From: Gammaproteobacteria bacterium
Lineage (GTDB): Bacteria > Pseudomonadota > Gammaproteobacteria > Pseudomonadales > Pseudohongiellaceae
DNA length: 64,000 bases
Assembly (NCBI GenBank): GCA_041395725.1
Contig: JAWKZW010000001.1
Location: 2,046,001-2,110,000, forward strand
Direction: 5' to 3'
The position numbers and the translations under genes were made by a program. The notes under the pieces were generated by a model, which worked only from the letters and a program-made list of their open reading frames with translations, was not told the DNA's origin and ran no database searches. How positions within the stretch are numbered: the stretch's first letter is position 1; each line of letters opens with the position of its first letter. Shown here in pieces: positions 44,114 to 53,187 of this stretch.

Positions 44114-45976
44114 CTATTCGTCCAGGAAGCTGCGCAGGTGATCCGAGCGGGTCGGGTGACGCAGCTTGCGCAGGGCTTTGGCTTCAATCTGCCGGATGCG
44201 TTCCCGGGTGACGTCGAACTGCTTGCCGACTTCTTCCAGGGTGTGATCCGTATTCATGTCGATGCCGAAGCGCATGCGCAGTACCTTGGCCTCGCGGGCT
44301 GTAAGGCTGCCCAGAACTTCCTTGGTGGCTTCACGCAGGCCTTCGTCGATGGACGCATCCACCGGGGAATCGACCGTGGCATCTTCGATGAAATCGCCCA
44401 GGTGGGAGTCTTCATCATCGCCGATCGGAGTTTCCATGGAGATGGGCTCCTTGGCGATTTTCAGCACCCGGCGCACCTTCTCTTCCGACATTTCCATGCG
44501 CTCGCCCAGTTCTTCGGGGGTCGGGTCACGGCCTTTCTCATGCACCATCTGGCGCGAGATACGGTTGAGCTTGTTGATGGTTTCGATCATGTGCACCGGA
44601 ATCCGGATCGTGCGTGCCTGGTCGGCGATAGAGCGGGTAATCGCCTGACGAATCCACCACGTGGCATAGGTTGAAAACTTGTAGCCACGGCGGTATTCAA
44701 ACTTGTCCACCGCCTTCATCAGGCCGATATTGCCTTCCTGGATCAGGTCAAGGAATTGCAGGCCCCGGTTGGTGTATTTCTTGGCGATGGAAATTACCAA
44801 GCGCAGGTTGGCCTCCACCATTTCCTTCTTGGCGCGTCGCGACTTGGCTTCGCCAATGGACATCTGACGGTTGATATCCTTGATTTCGGCGATAGTGAGG
44901 CCATTTTCCTCTTCCATCATGCGCAGCTTCCGCTGTGCCCGGATCACGTCGTTCTTGACGTTCACCAGCAGTTCGGAATACGCCTCGCCGGCACTGATGT
45001 GCTGGTTGATCCACTTTTCGTCGATCTCGTGGCCAGGAAAGGATTCGATAAAAACCTTGCGGGGCATTTTTGCGTTGCGCACGCACAAGGTCATGATATT
45101 GCGCTCGTGACGACGCAGTCGCGTCAGAACGGCGCGGATATGGGTCAGCAGGGGGTCGAACTGCTTCGGTGTCAGTTTGAAGCACTTGAACAGGTCGCCC
45201 AGCTTGTCCAGCTCCTCGATTGACTTCTTGTTGCCTCTGCCCTGTTTGGCTACGGTGGCAGCTGCCTTGTCATACTGCTTGCGCAGCTCGGTAAAGCGTA
45301 TACGAGCTTCCTCAGGGTCAGGACCGGATGCGGACTCATCGTCGTCATCAGTGTCCAGCCCATCATCGTCATCATCGCTGTCGTCCTTCGAGGACTCAGC
45401 CACGGCCGGCTCTTCGCTGGCGGCGGGCGGGGGGATGTCGTCATCGTCGCTGGGCTCCTGGTAGCCGGTGATCAGCTCGTTGAGGCGGCGCTCTTCCGAC
45501 TCCACCAGGGCGTATTCGTTCAGCACATGTTCAACGGTACCCGGGAAGTGGGCCATGGCTTTCATCAGCTCGCGAATGCCTTCCTCGATGCGTTTGGCGA
45601 TGACAATTTCGCCCTCGCGCGTAAGCAACTCCACGGTGCCCATCTCGCGCATATACATGCGTACCGGGTCCGTGGTGCGGCCGGCCTCGCTTTCAACCGC
45701 TGCCAGGGCTGCTGCCGCTTCCGCCGCAGCCACCTCGTCTTCGGTGCCGACCTCGTTTTCGTCTTCGGCCATCAGCAGGGCATCGGTATCGGGTGCGGTC
45801 TCGAAGACCTTGATGCCCATGTCGTTGATCATCTGGATGATGTCTTCGACCTGATCCGGATCGGAAATCGACTGTGGCAGGTGGTCGTTAACCTCTGCGT
45901 AGGTCAGGTAGTTCTGCTCCTTTCCTTTGGCGATCAGAGATTTGAGACTGGATTGCGGAGTGTTGGTATCAGACAT
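44114..45976 (-). CDS. rpoD: RNA polymerase primary sigma factor sigma-70
   Basis: A 620-residue protein, the usual length for gammaproteobacterial RpoD. Region 1.1 is at the start ('LKSLIAKGKEQNYLTYAEVN', 'DHLPQSI'), region 1.2 has 'TTDPVRMYMREMGTVELLTR', and a Glu/Asp-rich non-conserved insert includes 'DDSDDDDDGLDTDDDDESAS'. Regions 2.1-2.4 run through 'LRLVISIAKKYTNRGLQFLD' and 'FSTYATWWIRQAITRSIADQ', and region 4.2 through 'VTRERIRQIEAKALRKLRHP'. It directs most transcription. It lies downstream of dnaG in the macromolecular-synthesis cluster, with 181 bp between them. Confidence 0.98.
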   Translation of the reverse strand: MSDTNTPQSSLKSLIAKGKEQNYLTYAEVNDHLPQSISDPDQVEDIIQMINDMGIKVFETAPDTDALLMAEDENEVGTEDEVAAAEAAAALAAVESEAGRTTDPVRMYMREMGTVELLTREGEIVIAKRIEEGIRELMKAMAHFPGTVEHVLNEYALVESEERRLNELITGYQEPSDDDDIPPPAASEEPAVAESSKDDSDDDDDGLDTDDDDESASGPDPEEARIRFTELRKQYDKAAATVAKQGRGNKKSIEELDKLGDLFKCFKLTPKQFDPLLTHIRAVLTRLRRHERNIMTLCVRNAKMPRKVFIESFPGHEIDEKWINQHISAGEAYSELLVNVKNDVIRAQRKLRMMEEENGLTIAEIKDINRQMSIGEAKSRRAKKEMVEANLRLVISIAKKYTNRGLQFLDLIQEGNIGLMKAVDKFEYRRGYKFSTYATWWIRQAITRSIADQARTIRIPVHMIETINKLNRISRQMVHEKGRDPTPEELGERMEMSEEKVRRVLKIAKEPISMETPIGDDEDSHLGDFIEDATVDSPVDASIDEGLREATKEVLGSLTAREAKVLRMRFGIDMNTDHTLEEVGKQFDVTRERIRQIEAKALRKLRHPTRSDHLRSFLDE

Positions 45977-46157
45977 TAGGTTCCCGGCTTCGCGTTACGT
46001 ATAAATTTGGGTGATGGGCGGCTGTCCATCTGAAAAACAGCCGGCCATTATACTGGGTTATTGGCTGGCGTGCCTATTGGTTTAGACCGTTTCATCAACT
46101 ATTTACTTCGGGCCAGCCTGCGCGGTCTCACAAGCCGGTCTAGTGGTTACATCGGTT

Positions 46158-47996
46158 TTAATCCGGCAGCCCTGCCGGACGGCTCAGCTTTTCGCGCAGT
46201 TCCTGAAGGGTTCTGTCAATGTCCGACTTCTTCTGGGTATCTGACAATATTCTGTCAATTATCTGCCTGAATTCCTCGCTGATCCCCTCCGTGGGGGTTA
46301 TTTTCTCTTCGCGCATCAGTTGGGTAAGCCGGTTGCCGACCGGGGAATCGTAGAAGTACCCCAGCATCGTATAGGTGGTTATATTGGGGGTGTTACGCAC
46401 CAATTCAATGAGATCCAGCAGCATGCGGGAGTTTTCGCCGTCCAGTTCCGCCAGTTGGGACAAATCCCGGTCGATTTCCAGCGCAATCCCGGGTTTGGCC
46501 AGAATCAGCTCGATCGCTTTCAGGCTCCAGGATTTTTTCTGGCTGATGGGGGTATTTCCAGGCCTGGGTGCGGACCGGGAACCTTGCTGCTGCCAGTCCT
46601 GTACATGGCCAGGCGCAGTGTCGGCAGGGCGCTCCGGTATGGCGGCGGGCTGATTTCCTGCCAGGCCGTCAAGCTGGGCTTTGCTCACACCCACCAGGGC
46701 TGCCAGTCGATCCAGCATCAACTCCCCGTAGATGCCCTTCGGGAACTGACTCAGCAGGGGGCGCGCGAGTTTCCCGAGTCTGGCCCGGTCGGCGATATCT
46801 TCCAGGTCCAGGTCCGCCGCCAGCTTTTCAAAGAAGAAGTCCGCCAGCGGCATGGCGTTGTCCATGCGCTCGAGAAAGCGTTCCTTGCCGATCTGCCTGA
46901 CCAGGCTGTCCGGGTCCTCTCCCTCCGGCAGGAACAGGAAATTAATCTCGCGGCCATCCTCCATAAGCGGAATGCTGGCCTGCAGGGCCCGCCACGCCGC
47001 GGCTCGGCCGGCCTCGTCCCCGTCAAAGCAGAAAATAACCTCGTTAACCAGCCGGAACAGCCGGTTGAGGTGATTGGCGTTACAGGCGGTGCCCAGAGTT
47101 GCCACGGCATTGCTGATACCGGATTGCGCCAGGGCTATAACGTCCATATAGCCTTCCACGACCAGTGCGCGCTCCAGCTTCTGATTGGCACGCCGGGCTT
47201 CAAACAGACCATAAAGCTCCCTGCCTTTGTGGAAGACTGCGGTTTCCGGCGAGTTCAGGTACTTGGGTTTCTCATCGCTCAGCACCCGGCCGCCAAAGCC
47301 GACTACCTGGCCGCGGCTGTTGCGGATTGGAAACAGGATGCGGTTCCGGAAGCGATCGTAGTAGTGAGGGTTGTCACCGTCCCCGGCAGGCTCGTCCGTA
47401 TCAGAGCGGTTTTGTTTTTCTTTTTCGACGACGAGGCCGGCCTCGAGCAACAGCTTACGCTGTTCTTCCGTGGTGCCAAGGGCTGACAGCAGGTTGTCCC
47501 AGCCCGGCGGGGCATAGCCAAGCATGAAGTCCCTGGCGATGGCGCCACTCAGGCCTCTGGTTTTCAGGTAGTCGATTGCCTCCTGGCGGTTGCTGTCCTG
47601 GCGCAGGCGGGTCTGATAAAAATGCTTGGCCTGGTCCAGCAGCTGCAGCAGTTGCGCAGCCCGGGATTGCCGCTGCTGTTCTGCCCGGCTGGTTGCCTCC
47701 CGAGGTACTTCCAGGCCGTACTCGCCGGCCAGGGCCTCCACGGCCTGGGGAAAATCCAGGCCGTCGAAGTTCATCAAGAAACCAATTGCGTTGCCGCCGA
47801 CGCCACAGCCGAAACAGTAGTAGAACTGTTTATCCGGCTCAACGCTGAAAGAGGGGGATTTTTCCTGGTGAAAAGGGCACAGTCCGGAATAGTTCTTGCC
47901 GGTCTTGCGCAGCTTCACCCGCTTGTCGACGACATCGACTATATCCGCCCGATTGAGCAGGTCGTCGATGAAGCTTTGCGGGATCAGTCCTGCCAT
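46158..47996 (-). CDS. dnaG: DNA primase
   Basis: A 612-residue primase. The N-terminal zinc-binding domain has 'CPFHQEKSPSFSVEPDKQFY' followed by 'YCFGCGVGGNAI' (Cys-His-Cys-Cys). The RNA-polymerase (TOPRIM) core has 'ALVVEGYMDVIALAQSGISN', 'ATLGTACNANHL' and 'VIFCFDGDEAGRAAAWRAL', and the C-terminal helicase-binding domain ends near the rpoD-proximal stop. It makes RNA primers at replication forks. The rpsU / yqeY / dnaG / rpoD order is on the same strand and divergent from tsaD, as in many proteobacteria. Confidence 0.98.
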   Translation of the reverse strand: MAGLIPQSFIDDLLNRADIVDVVDKRVKLRKTGKNYSGLCPFHQEKSPSFSVEPDKQFYYCFGCGVGGNAIGFLMNFDGLDFPQAVEALAGEYGLEVPREATSRAEQQRQSRAAQLLQLLDQAKHFYQTRLRQDSNRQEAIDYLKTRGLSGAIARDFMLGYAPPGWDNLLSALGTTEEQRKLLLEAGLVVEKEKQNRSDTDEPAGDGDNPHYYDRFRNRILFPIRNSRGQVVGFGGRVLSDEKPKYLNSPETAVFHKGRELYGLFEARRANQKLERALVVEGYMDVIALAQSGISNAVATLGTACNANHLNRLFRLVNEVIFCFDGDEAGRAAAWRALQASIPLMEDGREINFLFLPEGEDPDSLVRQIGKERFLERMDNAMPLADFFFEKLAADLDLEDIADRARLGKLARPLLSQFPKGIYGELMLDRLAALVGVSKAQLDGLAGNQPAAIPERPADTAPGHVQDWQQQGSRSAPRPGNTPISQKKSWSLKAIELILAKPGIALEIDRDLSQLAELDGENSRMLLDLIELVRNTPNITTYTMLGYFYDSPVGNRLTQLMREEKITPTEGISEEFRQIIDRILSDTQKKSDIDRTLQELREKLSRPAGLPD

Positions 47997-48150
47997 AGAG
48001 AAATCAAGGAAATGTCGTTGCCGGGGTGACGATGAGCAACCGGCGCGGTTGCCCGGCGGCCTTGCTGAAATCCTAGTTCACTCATCGGACCGGCGCAACG
48101 CTGCGGGTGTGAATGGTGGAAATGCTGCCCGGGGACCGGGGCAGAGACTG

Positions 48151-48603
48151 TCAGTCCAGCAGGTTCTTGATCTGCTTGCTGACTTCGCCCATGTCGGCTC
48201 GTCCCTGCACCTTTGGCTTCACCAGGGCCATGACCTTACCCATGTCACGCATGGACTCGGCCTTGGTTTCGGCAATGGCAGTCTGAATGAGGGCGGTCAG
48301 CTCGGCTTCATCCAGGGCTTCCGGCAGGAACTCCTGCAATACGTCTATCTCGCGGGCTTCCTTCTCGGCGAGATCCTGGCGTCCACCGGCTTCAAACTGG
48401 CGTACCGATTCCCGACGCTGTTTGACCATCTTGTCCAGGATAGAGAGAATGCGGGCGTCATCGGGTTCGATGCGCTCGTCCACTTCCACTTTCTTGACTT
48501 CTGACAGTGCCAGGCGCAGGGTTCCGAGGCGCTCCTTGTCCTTGGCACGCATCGCGGATTTCATTGCTTCGGTAAGCTGCTGTTTCAGTGCGCTGTCTGC
48601 CAT
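48151..48603 (-). CDS. yqeY: GatB/YqeY-domain protein
   Basis: A 150-residue protein matching the YqeY family over its full length ('SALKQQLTEAMKSAMRAKDK', 'ERLGTLRLALSEVK', 'QFEAGGRQDLAEKEAREIDV', 'MVKQRRESV'). The family is related to the tRNA-binding tail of GatB and is typically encoded between rpsU and dnaG, as it is here. It may act in tRNA-linked amidation or ribosome-associated quality functions; the role is not established. Confidence 0.93.
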   Translation of the reverse strand: MADSALKQQLTEAMKSAMRAKDKERLGTLRLALSEVKKVEVDERIEPDDARILSILDKMVKQRRESVRQFEAGGRQDLAEKEAREIDVLQEFLPEALDEAELTALIQTAIAETKAESMRDMGKVMALVKPKVQGRADMGEVSKQIKNLLD

Positions 48604-48757
48604 GATCGCTCCTGCAGGACTGACAATGCGGGTCTCAGGCCCGGCTCAAGACAACTGTTAGCCGTTCCGCTACCCGCCCGGGGCGGGCCGCTGGATTAAG
48701 GCTGGTCTGGCGAGGGTGGCCGGGGCCGGTGACCCAGGGGGCACCGGGCTGTCCCGA

Positions 48758-48973
48758 TCAGTACAAGCGCTGGGTTTTTTTAGTCTCGCGCTGCACTTTC
48801 TTAAGGTGGCGCTTGACCGCTGCCGCTGCTTTTCGCTTACGGATAGAAGTCGGCTTCTCGTAAAACTCCCGCCGCCGGACCTCGGCCAGGATACCGGCCT
48901 TCTCACAGGAACGCTTGAAGCGTCGCAGGGCGACGTCAAAAGGCTCGTTCTCTTTTAACTTAACTTGTGGCAT
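48758..48973 (-). CDS. rpsU: 30S ribosomal protein S21
   Basis: A 71-residue basic protein: 'MPQVKLKENEPFDVALRRFK', 'RSCEKAGILAEVRRREFYEK', 'PTSIRKRKAAAAVKRHLKKV'. This is the full S21 sequence. The start is ATG 48973 because the family always begins MP-x-V; the frame remains open 15 codons further but that is upstream leader. S21 is the late small-subunit protein needed for initiation at Shine-Dalgarno sites. It is the first gene of the rpsU-yqeY-dnaG-rpoD block. Confidence 0.98.
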   Translation of the reverse strand: MPQVKLKENEPFDVALRRFKRSCEKAGILAEVRRREFYEKPTSIRKRKAAAAVKRHLKKVQRETKKTQRLY

Positions 48974-49184
48974 GTATAAAACACCTACTCTGGTTTTCGC
49001 CAATTCGAAAGGCCGCATATATTAATGCCCCACTCTGGCAAATGCAAAGAAAAAACCGTCCTTTTGGACCGCGATACGGTGCCGATGGCCGGTTTCTGCC
49101 CGATTCGCCGTGTACCTTACCTGGTGGGTTGCCTCGAATAGTGTTGGCTGGCCTCGTCCAGAACAGGATACACTTTGCCTCCTG

Positions 49185-50225
49185 ATGAGAGTCCTCGGTA
49201 TAGAAACTTCCTGCGATGAGACCGGTGTTGCTGTTTATGACAGCGAGCGGGGCCTGTTGGCGGACTGCCTTTACAGCCAGGTTGAGATTCACGCCCGCTA
49301 TGGCGGTGTGATCCCCGAGCTGGCGTCCCGCGACCATGTGCGTAAGACATTACCGCTGATCAACGAGGTACTGGAGAAAGCCGGCCTCGGCCGCCAGGAT
49401 CTGGATGGTATCGCCTACACCGCTGGCCCTGGCCTGGTCGGGGCGCTATTGGTAGGAGCGTCCATCGGCCGGGCCATGGGCATGGGCCTGGGTATTCCCA
49501 CCCTGGGCGTTCACCATATGGAAGGGCATCTGCTGGCGCCGATGCTGGAAGAGGATCCCCCGTCGTTTCCCTTTGTCGCCCTGCTGGTTTCCGGTGGACA
49601 CACCCAGTTGGTCCGGGTGGAGGGAATCGGTCGTTATCAGTTGTTGGGTGAGTCCCTGGATGATGCGGCGGGGGAGGCGTTCGATAAAGTTGGCAAGATG
49701 CTCGGGCTGGCCTATCCGGGCGGGCCCAGAGTGGCGGCTCTTGCAGAACAGGGCACTGTCGGCGCATTCGATTTTCCACGCCCGATGGTCAATCGGCCGG
49801 GGCTGGACTTCAGTTTCAGCGGCCTGAAAACCTTTGTGCGCAATACCATTGAGGACCAGCGGGACGCAGACGGGCAACTGGACAGCCAGGTTGCTGCGGA
49901 TATCGCCCGGGCCTTCGAGGAAGCCGTCGTCAACACCTTTGTTATCAAGTGTCGCCGCGCGTTGGAGCACACCGGCCTGCAGACCCTGGTTATTGCCGGC
50001 GGGGTAAGTGCTAACTTGCGACTACGTGAGGGGCTCGGCCGGTTGGTTCAGGGGCTGGGCAGCCGGTTATATTACGCCAAGCCGCGCTTCTGCACCGACA
50101 ACGGTGCCATGATCGCCTATGTGGGTTGCCAGCGCCTGATGGCCGGTGAGCAGGATGCGCTGGTGATAAACGCCCGGCCCCGCTGGCCTCTGGACAGTCT
50201 GGCACCGCCGGCCTCCGGGCCTTAA
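49185..50225 (+). CDS. tsaD: tRNA N6-threonylcarbamoyladenosine transferase TsaD
   Basis: A 346-residue ASKHA-fold protein beginning 'MRVLGIETSCDETGVAVYDS' and containing the metal-binding 'GVHHMEGHLLAPM' and 'YPGGP' with the nearby 'LVSGGHTQLVRVEG' phosphate loop. It forms the catalytic subunit that places threonylcarbamoyl on A37 of ANN-decoding tRNAs, with TsaB and TsaE. ATG 49185 is chosen over an open extension because the family starts with this motif. It is divergent from rpsU. The folB gene follows 25 bp on, likely in the same transcript. Confidence 0.98.
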   Translation: MRVLGIETSCDETGVAVYDSERGLLADCLYSQVEIHARYGGVIPELASRDHVRKTLPLINEVLEKAGLGRQDLDGIAYTAGPGLVGALLVGASIGRAMGMGLGIPTLGVHHMEGHLLAPMLEEDPPSFPFVALLVSGGHTQLVRVEGIGRYQLLGESLDDAAGEAFDKVGKMLGLAYPGGPRVAALAEQGTVGAFDFPRPMVNRPGLDFSFSGLKTFVRNTIEDQRDADGQLDSQVAADIARAFEEAVVNTFVIKCRRALEHTGLQTLVIAGGVSANLRLREGLGRLVQGLGSRLYYAKPRFCTDNGAMIAYVGCQRLMAGEQDALVINARPRWPLDSLAPPASGP

Positions 50226-50250
50226 AATTCACGCCGCACAAGGTTTACCC

Positions 50251-50631
50251 ATGGATACAGTTTACATTCACGATCTGGAAATTGAGACCGTCATCGGTAT
50301 CTACGACTGGGAGCGCGAGCAGAAACAGGTTATCAGGCTGGACTTGGAGATGGCGACCGATATTCGGCCGGCAGCCCGCGATGACGATATCGCTCTGGCG
50401 CTGGACTACAAGCGGGTCGCCAAGCGCCTGATCGCCTATGTTGAGAGTTCAGAGTTTTTCCTGGTCGAGACACTGGCAGAGGAACTCGCCCGCATCGTCA
50501 TGCAGGAATTCAATGTCCCCTGGTTGAAGCTGAGGCTCGGCAAACCGGGCGCGGTTACCGGCTCCCGTGAAGTCGGTGTGCTGATTGAGCGAGGTCAGAG
50601 AGCTGGCACTGCTTACAGCGCCCGGGCCTGA
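50251..50631 (+). CDS. folB: Dihydroneopterin aldolase
   Basis: A 126-residue aldolase of folate synthesis: 'MDTVYIHDLEIETVIGIYDW', 'EREQKQVIRLDLEMATDIRP' and 'FFLVETLAEELARIVMQEF' match FolB, with the active-site Glu of 'VIGIYDWE' and the Lys of 'LRLGKPGAV'. It cleaves dihydroneopterin to 6-hydroxymethyl-dihydropterin. folK follows after 5 bp, giving a tight folB-folK pair. Confidence 0.96.
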   Translation: MDTVYIHDLEIETVIGIYDWEREQKQVIRLDLEMATDIRPAARDDDIALALDYKRVAKRLIAYVESSEFFLVETLAEELARIVMQEFNVPWLKLRLGKPGAVTGSREVGVLIERGQRAGTAYSARA

Positions 50632-50636
50632 ACACA

Positions 50637-51146
50637 ATGCCGCTGGTCACTCTCAGCCTCGGCAGTAATATCGAGCCGGCGATCAATATTCGCCAGGCGC
50701 TCAATGCCCTGCGCTCGCTCTATGGCGATCTGAAAACTTCCCCGGTTTATGAAAGCGAGGCTGTGGGCTTCAGTGGCGCCAACTTTCTCAACCTGGTGGT
50801 GGCAATGACAGTGGATGCCAGGCTGGAAGATCTGGCCAGCGAGCTGAAAAAACTGGAACGGCAGCAGGGCAGGGATCACTCAGCAGGCAGCTTCGCCGCC
50901 CGCACGCTGGATGTTGATATTCTCACCTACGGTGAGCTGCGGGGCGAGCAGGCGGGCATGCGCCTGCCGCGTTCGGAGATTACCCGCTACGCCTTCGTGT
51001 TACAGCCATTGGCAGACCTTCTCCCGGATGCGCTGCATCCCACCCTCGGCAGATCCTACCGCGAACTATGGGAGCAGTTTCAGCGGGATGAGGGAGACAG
51101 CCAGCGTCTGTGGCCGGTTCCGTTTGACTGGAACAACGCCGGTTGA
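50637..51146 (+). CDS. folK: 6-hydroxymethyl-7,8-dihydropterin pyrophosphokinase
   Basis: A 169-residue HPPK: 'VTLSLGSNIEPAINIRQALN', 'SPVYESEAVGF' and the signature 'FAARTLDVDILTYGE' with the Mg-binding Asp-x-Asp. It transfers pyrophosphate from ATP to the folB product. The next gene is convergent, a folM-type pteridine reductase, so pterin metabolism genes lie on both strands here. Confidence 0.96.
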   Translation: MPLVTLSLGSNIEPAINIRQALNALRSLYGDLKTSPVYESEAVGFSGANFLNLVVAMTVDARLEDLASELKKLERQQGRDHSAGSFAARTLDVDILTYGELRGEQAGMRLPRSEITRYAFVLQPLADLLPDALHPTLGRSYRELWEQFQRDEGDSQRLWPVPFDWNNAG

Positions 51147-51188
51147 GTCGCAGGCGGCTTAAAGGAGGCCAGCCCTGAAATTTCCGGG

Positions 51189-51944
51189 CTAGAGGTTGAG
51201 CCGCCGACCCCCGTCGACACGGATGACCTCACCGGTCATGTAACTGGCCCCGGTTGCCAGGAAAAAAACCGCTTCGGCAATATCCCCTGGCGTGCCGGTC
51301 GTGCCCAGGGGTACCTGGTCGAGAACTGCCTGCTGGGCTGCAGTGGCGGTTTCGTCCTGCTCGTGTTCTGGCCAGAGAATGGCGCCAGGAGCCACACCAT
51401 TGACGCGAACGTTAGGCGCCAGCTCAATCGCCAGTGACCTGGTCATAGCCTGCAGGCCGGCCTTGGCAATGCTGTAAACAGGGTAGTTCTTGAGCGGCCG
51501 TTCAGCATAGATGTCAAGCAGATTGACGATAGAGCCATGGTTCTGACGGATCTCATCAGCCAGCGCCTGGCACAGAAAGAAGGCGCCGCGCAGATTGCTG
51601 TCCGTCAGTTCATCCCAGTTGCTGCTGGTGACCGTCCCCAGGGGGGTTGGATAAAATGTGGAGGCGTTGTTTACCACGACATCCAGGCGCCCGAATGCCA
51701 GCGTGGCCTGCCTGGCCAGAGTCAGCACTTCCTGGTCCCGGGTGAGGTTGGCCTGTATCACCATGGCAGAATTCTGACGTGATCGATTCAACTGGCCGGC
51801 AAGCTGCCCCGCTTCCTGCAGCGAGTCATTGCAATGCACGAGCACCTTATAACCGTGCTCATGGAATTTTTGTGTGATAGCCAATCCTATGCGTTTTGCC
51901 GCACCGGTAATCAGGACTACCGGTTCTACGGCTGTCTCGTTCAT
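51189..51944 (-). CDS. Pteridine reductase-like SDR (FolM-type)
   Basis: A 251-residue short-chain dehydrogenase with 'VLITGAAKRIGLAITQKFHE' (the TGxxxRxG loop seen in pteridine reductases rather than TGxxxGxG), 'DVVVNNASTFYPTPLG', the catalytic Tyr-x-x-x-Lys in 'YPVYSIAKAGLQAMTRSLA', and 'GVAPGAILWPE'. It likely makes tetrahydropterins, NADPH dependent. The ATG overlaps the stop of the cca gene (ATGA), showing translational coupling; the pterin-gene neighbours support the assignment. Confidence 0.9.
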   Translation of the reverse strand: MNETAVEPVVLITGAAKRIGLAITQKFHEHGYKVLVHCNDSLQEAGQLAGQLNRSRQNSAMVIQANLTRDQEVLTLARQATLAFGRLDVVVNNASTFYPTPLGTVTSSNWDELTDSNLRGAFFLCQALADEIRQNHGSIVNLLDIYAERPLKNYPVYSIAKAGLQAMTRSLAIELAPNVRVNGVAPGAILWPEHEQDETATAAQQAVLDQVPLGTTGTPGDIAEAVFFLATGASYMTGEVIRVDGGRRLNL

Positions 51945-53179
51945 TTGTTTCTCCCCAGTTTCAGGCTGATGAGCTCGCTGCGATGCTGGTGGATCAGACC
52001 CTTGATGGTGTCGGGCTGATCTCTCTCACCGGTGCGCCCGGCCAGCAGTTCGGCCACATTCAGCGAACTGGCCGCCTGCTGTGCGGCCAGCAGCAGATCC
52101 CGCTGTGGATAGGCCTGATCCTCCAGCCCGGTGCGGCCACGGGAATCCGCCTCGCAGGCCAACAGAAAGCGCTGCATGCGTTGCGGGCGGCGAAACGCGT
52201 CAAGTGCCTCTAACAGCTCAAGAATGGTGCCGCTGCGCATTTCTTTGAGAGCATGCATCCGGGTGTGGTACTCACACACCAGCAGAGCCAGGTCTCCGTA
52301 CTCCCTTGGGACCCGCAGGCGGGTGTTGATCTGCCTGATCAGTGGCAGGCCCAGGGTTTCATGGCGATAGTGATGGGGCCAGTTGTCCCGCGGCGTGACA
52401 CCTTTGCCCACATCGTGCACTACGGTGGCATAGCGCACCACCGGGTCGTCGGTCAGGCGGGTCGCCTGTTCCAGCACCAGCATGACATGCTCGCCGGTGT
52501 CGATCTCCGGGTGGTATTTTTCCGGTTGCGGCACGCCAAACAGACAATCCACTTCCGGCAGCAACACGGCCAGCGCACCACAGGCCCGCAGGCTGCGGAA
52601 AAAAGTCACCGGGCTGGATTCCTGCAGGGCGGTCTCGATTTCCCGCCACACCCGTTCGCTGACCAGGTGTTCGAGTTCGCCGGCCGCGACCATACGCTTC
52701 ATGAGAGCCAGGGTGTCATCCGCAATCCTGAAACCCAGTTTCGCAAATCGGGCGGCAAACCGCGCCACCCGCAGTACGCGCAGCGGATCCTCGCTGAAAG
52801 CCGGTGAGACATGACGCAGCAGACGGTCCTCCAGATCCTGCCTGCCACCGTAGGGATCGATCAGTCTGCCGTCGCAGTCCTCCGCGATAGCATTGATGGT
52901 CAGATCCCTGCGCAGCAGATCCTCTTCCAGAGACACAGTCTCTGAAGCTTCGAAGGAGAATCCCTTATAACCGTGGCCGGTTTTGGTTTCTTTGCGGGCG
53001 AGGGCATATTCTTCATGGGTTTGTGGATGCAGAAACACCGGGAAATCCTTTCCCACCCGTCGATAGCCCTTATCCAACAGCGTTCTGTCGCGGGCACCCA
53101 CTACCACCCAGTCCCGTTCCTTGACCGGAATGCCGAGAAGTTTGTCCCGTACTGCGCCGCCAACCAGGTATACCTGCAT
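51941..53179 (-). CDS. cca: CCA-adding tRNA nucleotidyltransferase with HD domain
   Basis: A 412-residue class II nucleotidyltransferase. It starts 'MQVYLVGGAVRDKLLGIPVK' with the catalytic Asp-x-Asp-like 'ERDWVVVGA', then the 'DLTINAIAED' motif, 'DPLRVLRVARFAARF', and a C-terminal HD domain with 'TVVHDVGKGVTPRDNWPHHY'. It repairs or adds the 3' CCA end of tRNAs. It is transcribed after apaH (8-bp gap) and before the pteridine reductase (4-base overlap). Confidence 0.97.
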   Translation of the reverse strand: MQVYLVGGAVRDKLLGIPVKERDWVVVGARDRTLLDKGYRRVGKDFPVFLHPQTHEEYALARKETKTGHGYKGFSFEASETVSLEEDLLRRDLTINAIAEDCDGRLIDPYGGRQDLEDRLLRHVSPAFSEDPLRVLRVARFAARFAKLGFRIADDTLALMKRMVAAGELEHLVSERVWREIETALQESSPVTFFRSLRACGALAVLLPEVDCLFGVPQPEKYHPEIDTGEHVMLVLEQATRLTDDPVVRYATVVHDVGKGVTPRDNWPHHYRHETLGLPLIRQINTRLRVPREYGDLALLVCEYHTRMHALKEMRSGTILELLEALDAFRRPQRMQRFLLACEADSRGRTGLEDQAYPQRDLLLAAQQAASSLNVAELLAGRTGERDQPDTIKGLIHQHRSELISLKLGRNK

Positions 53180-53187
53180 GAATAGGC

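Noticed and set aside
45177..45979. Long open frames antisense to rpoD and dnaG
   Set aside because: They arise from GC-biased third positions of the real genes and have no start context or recognisable protein.
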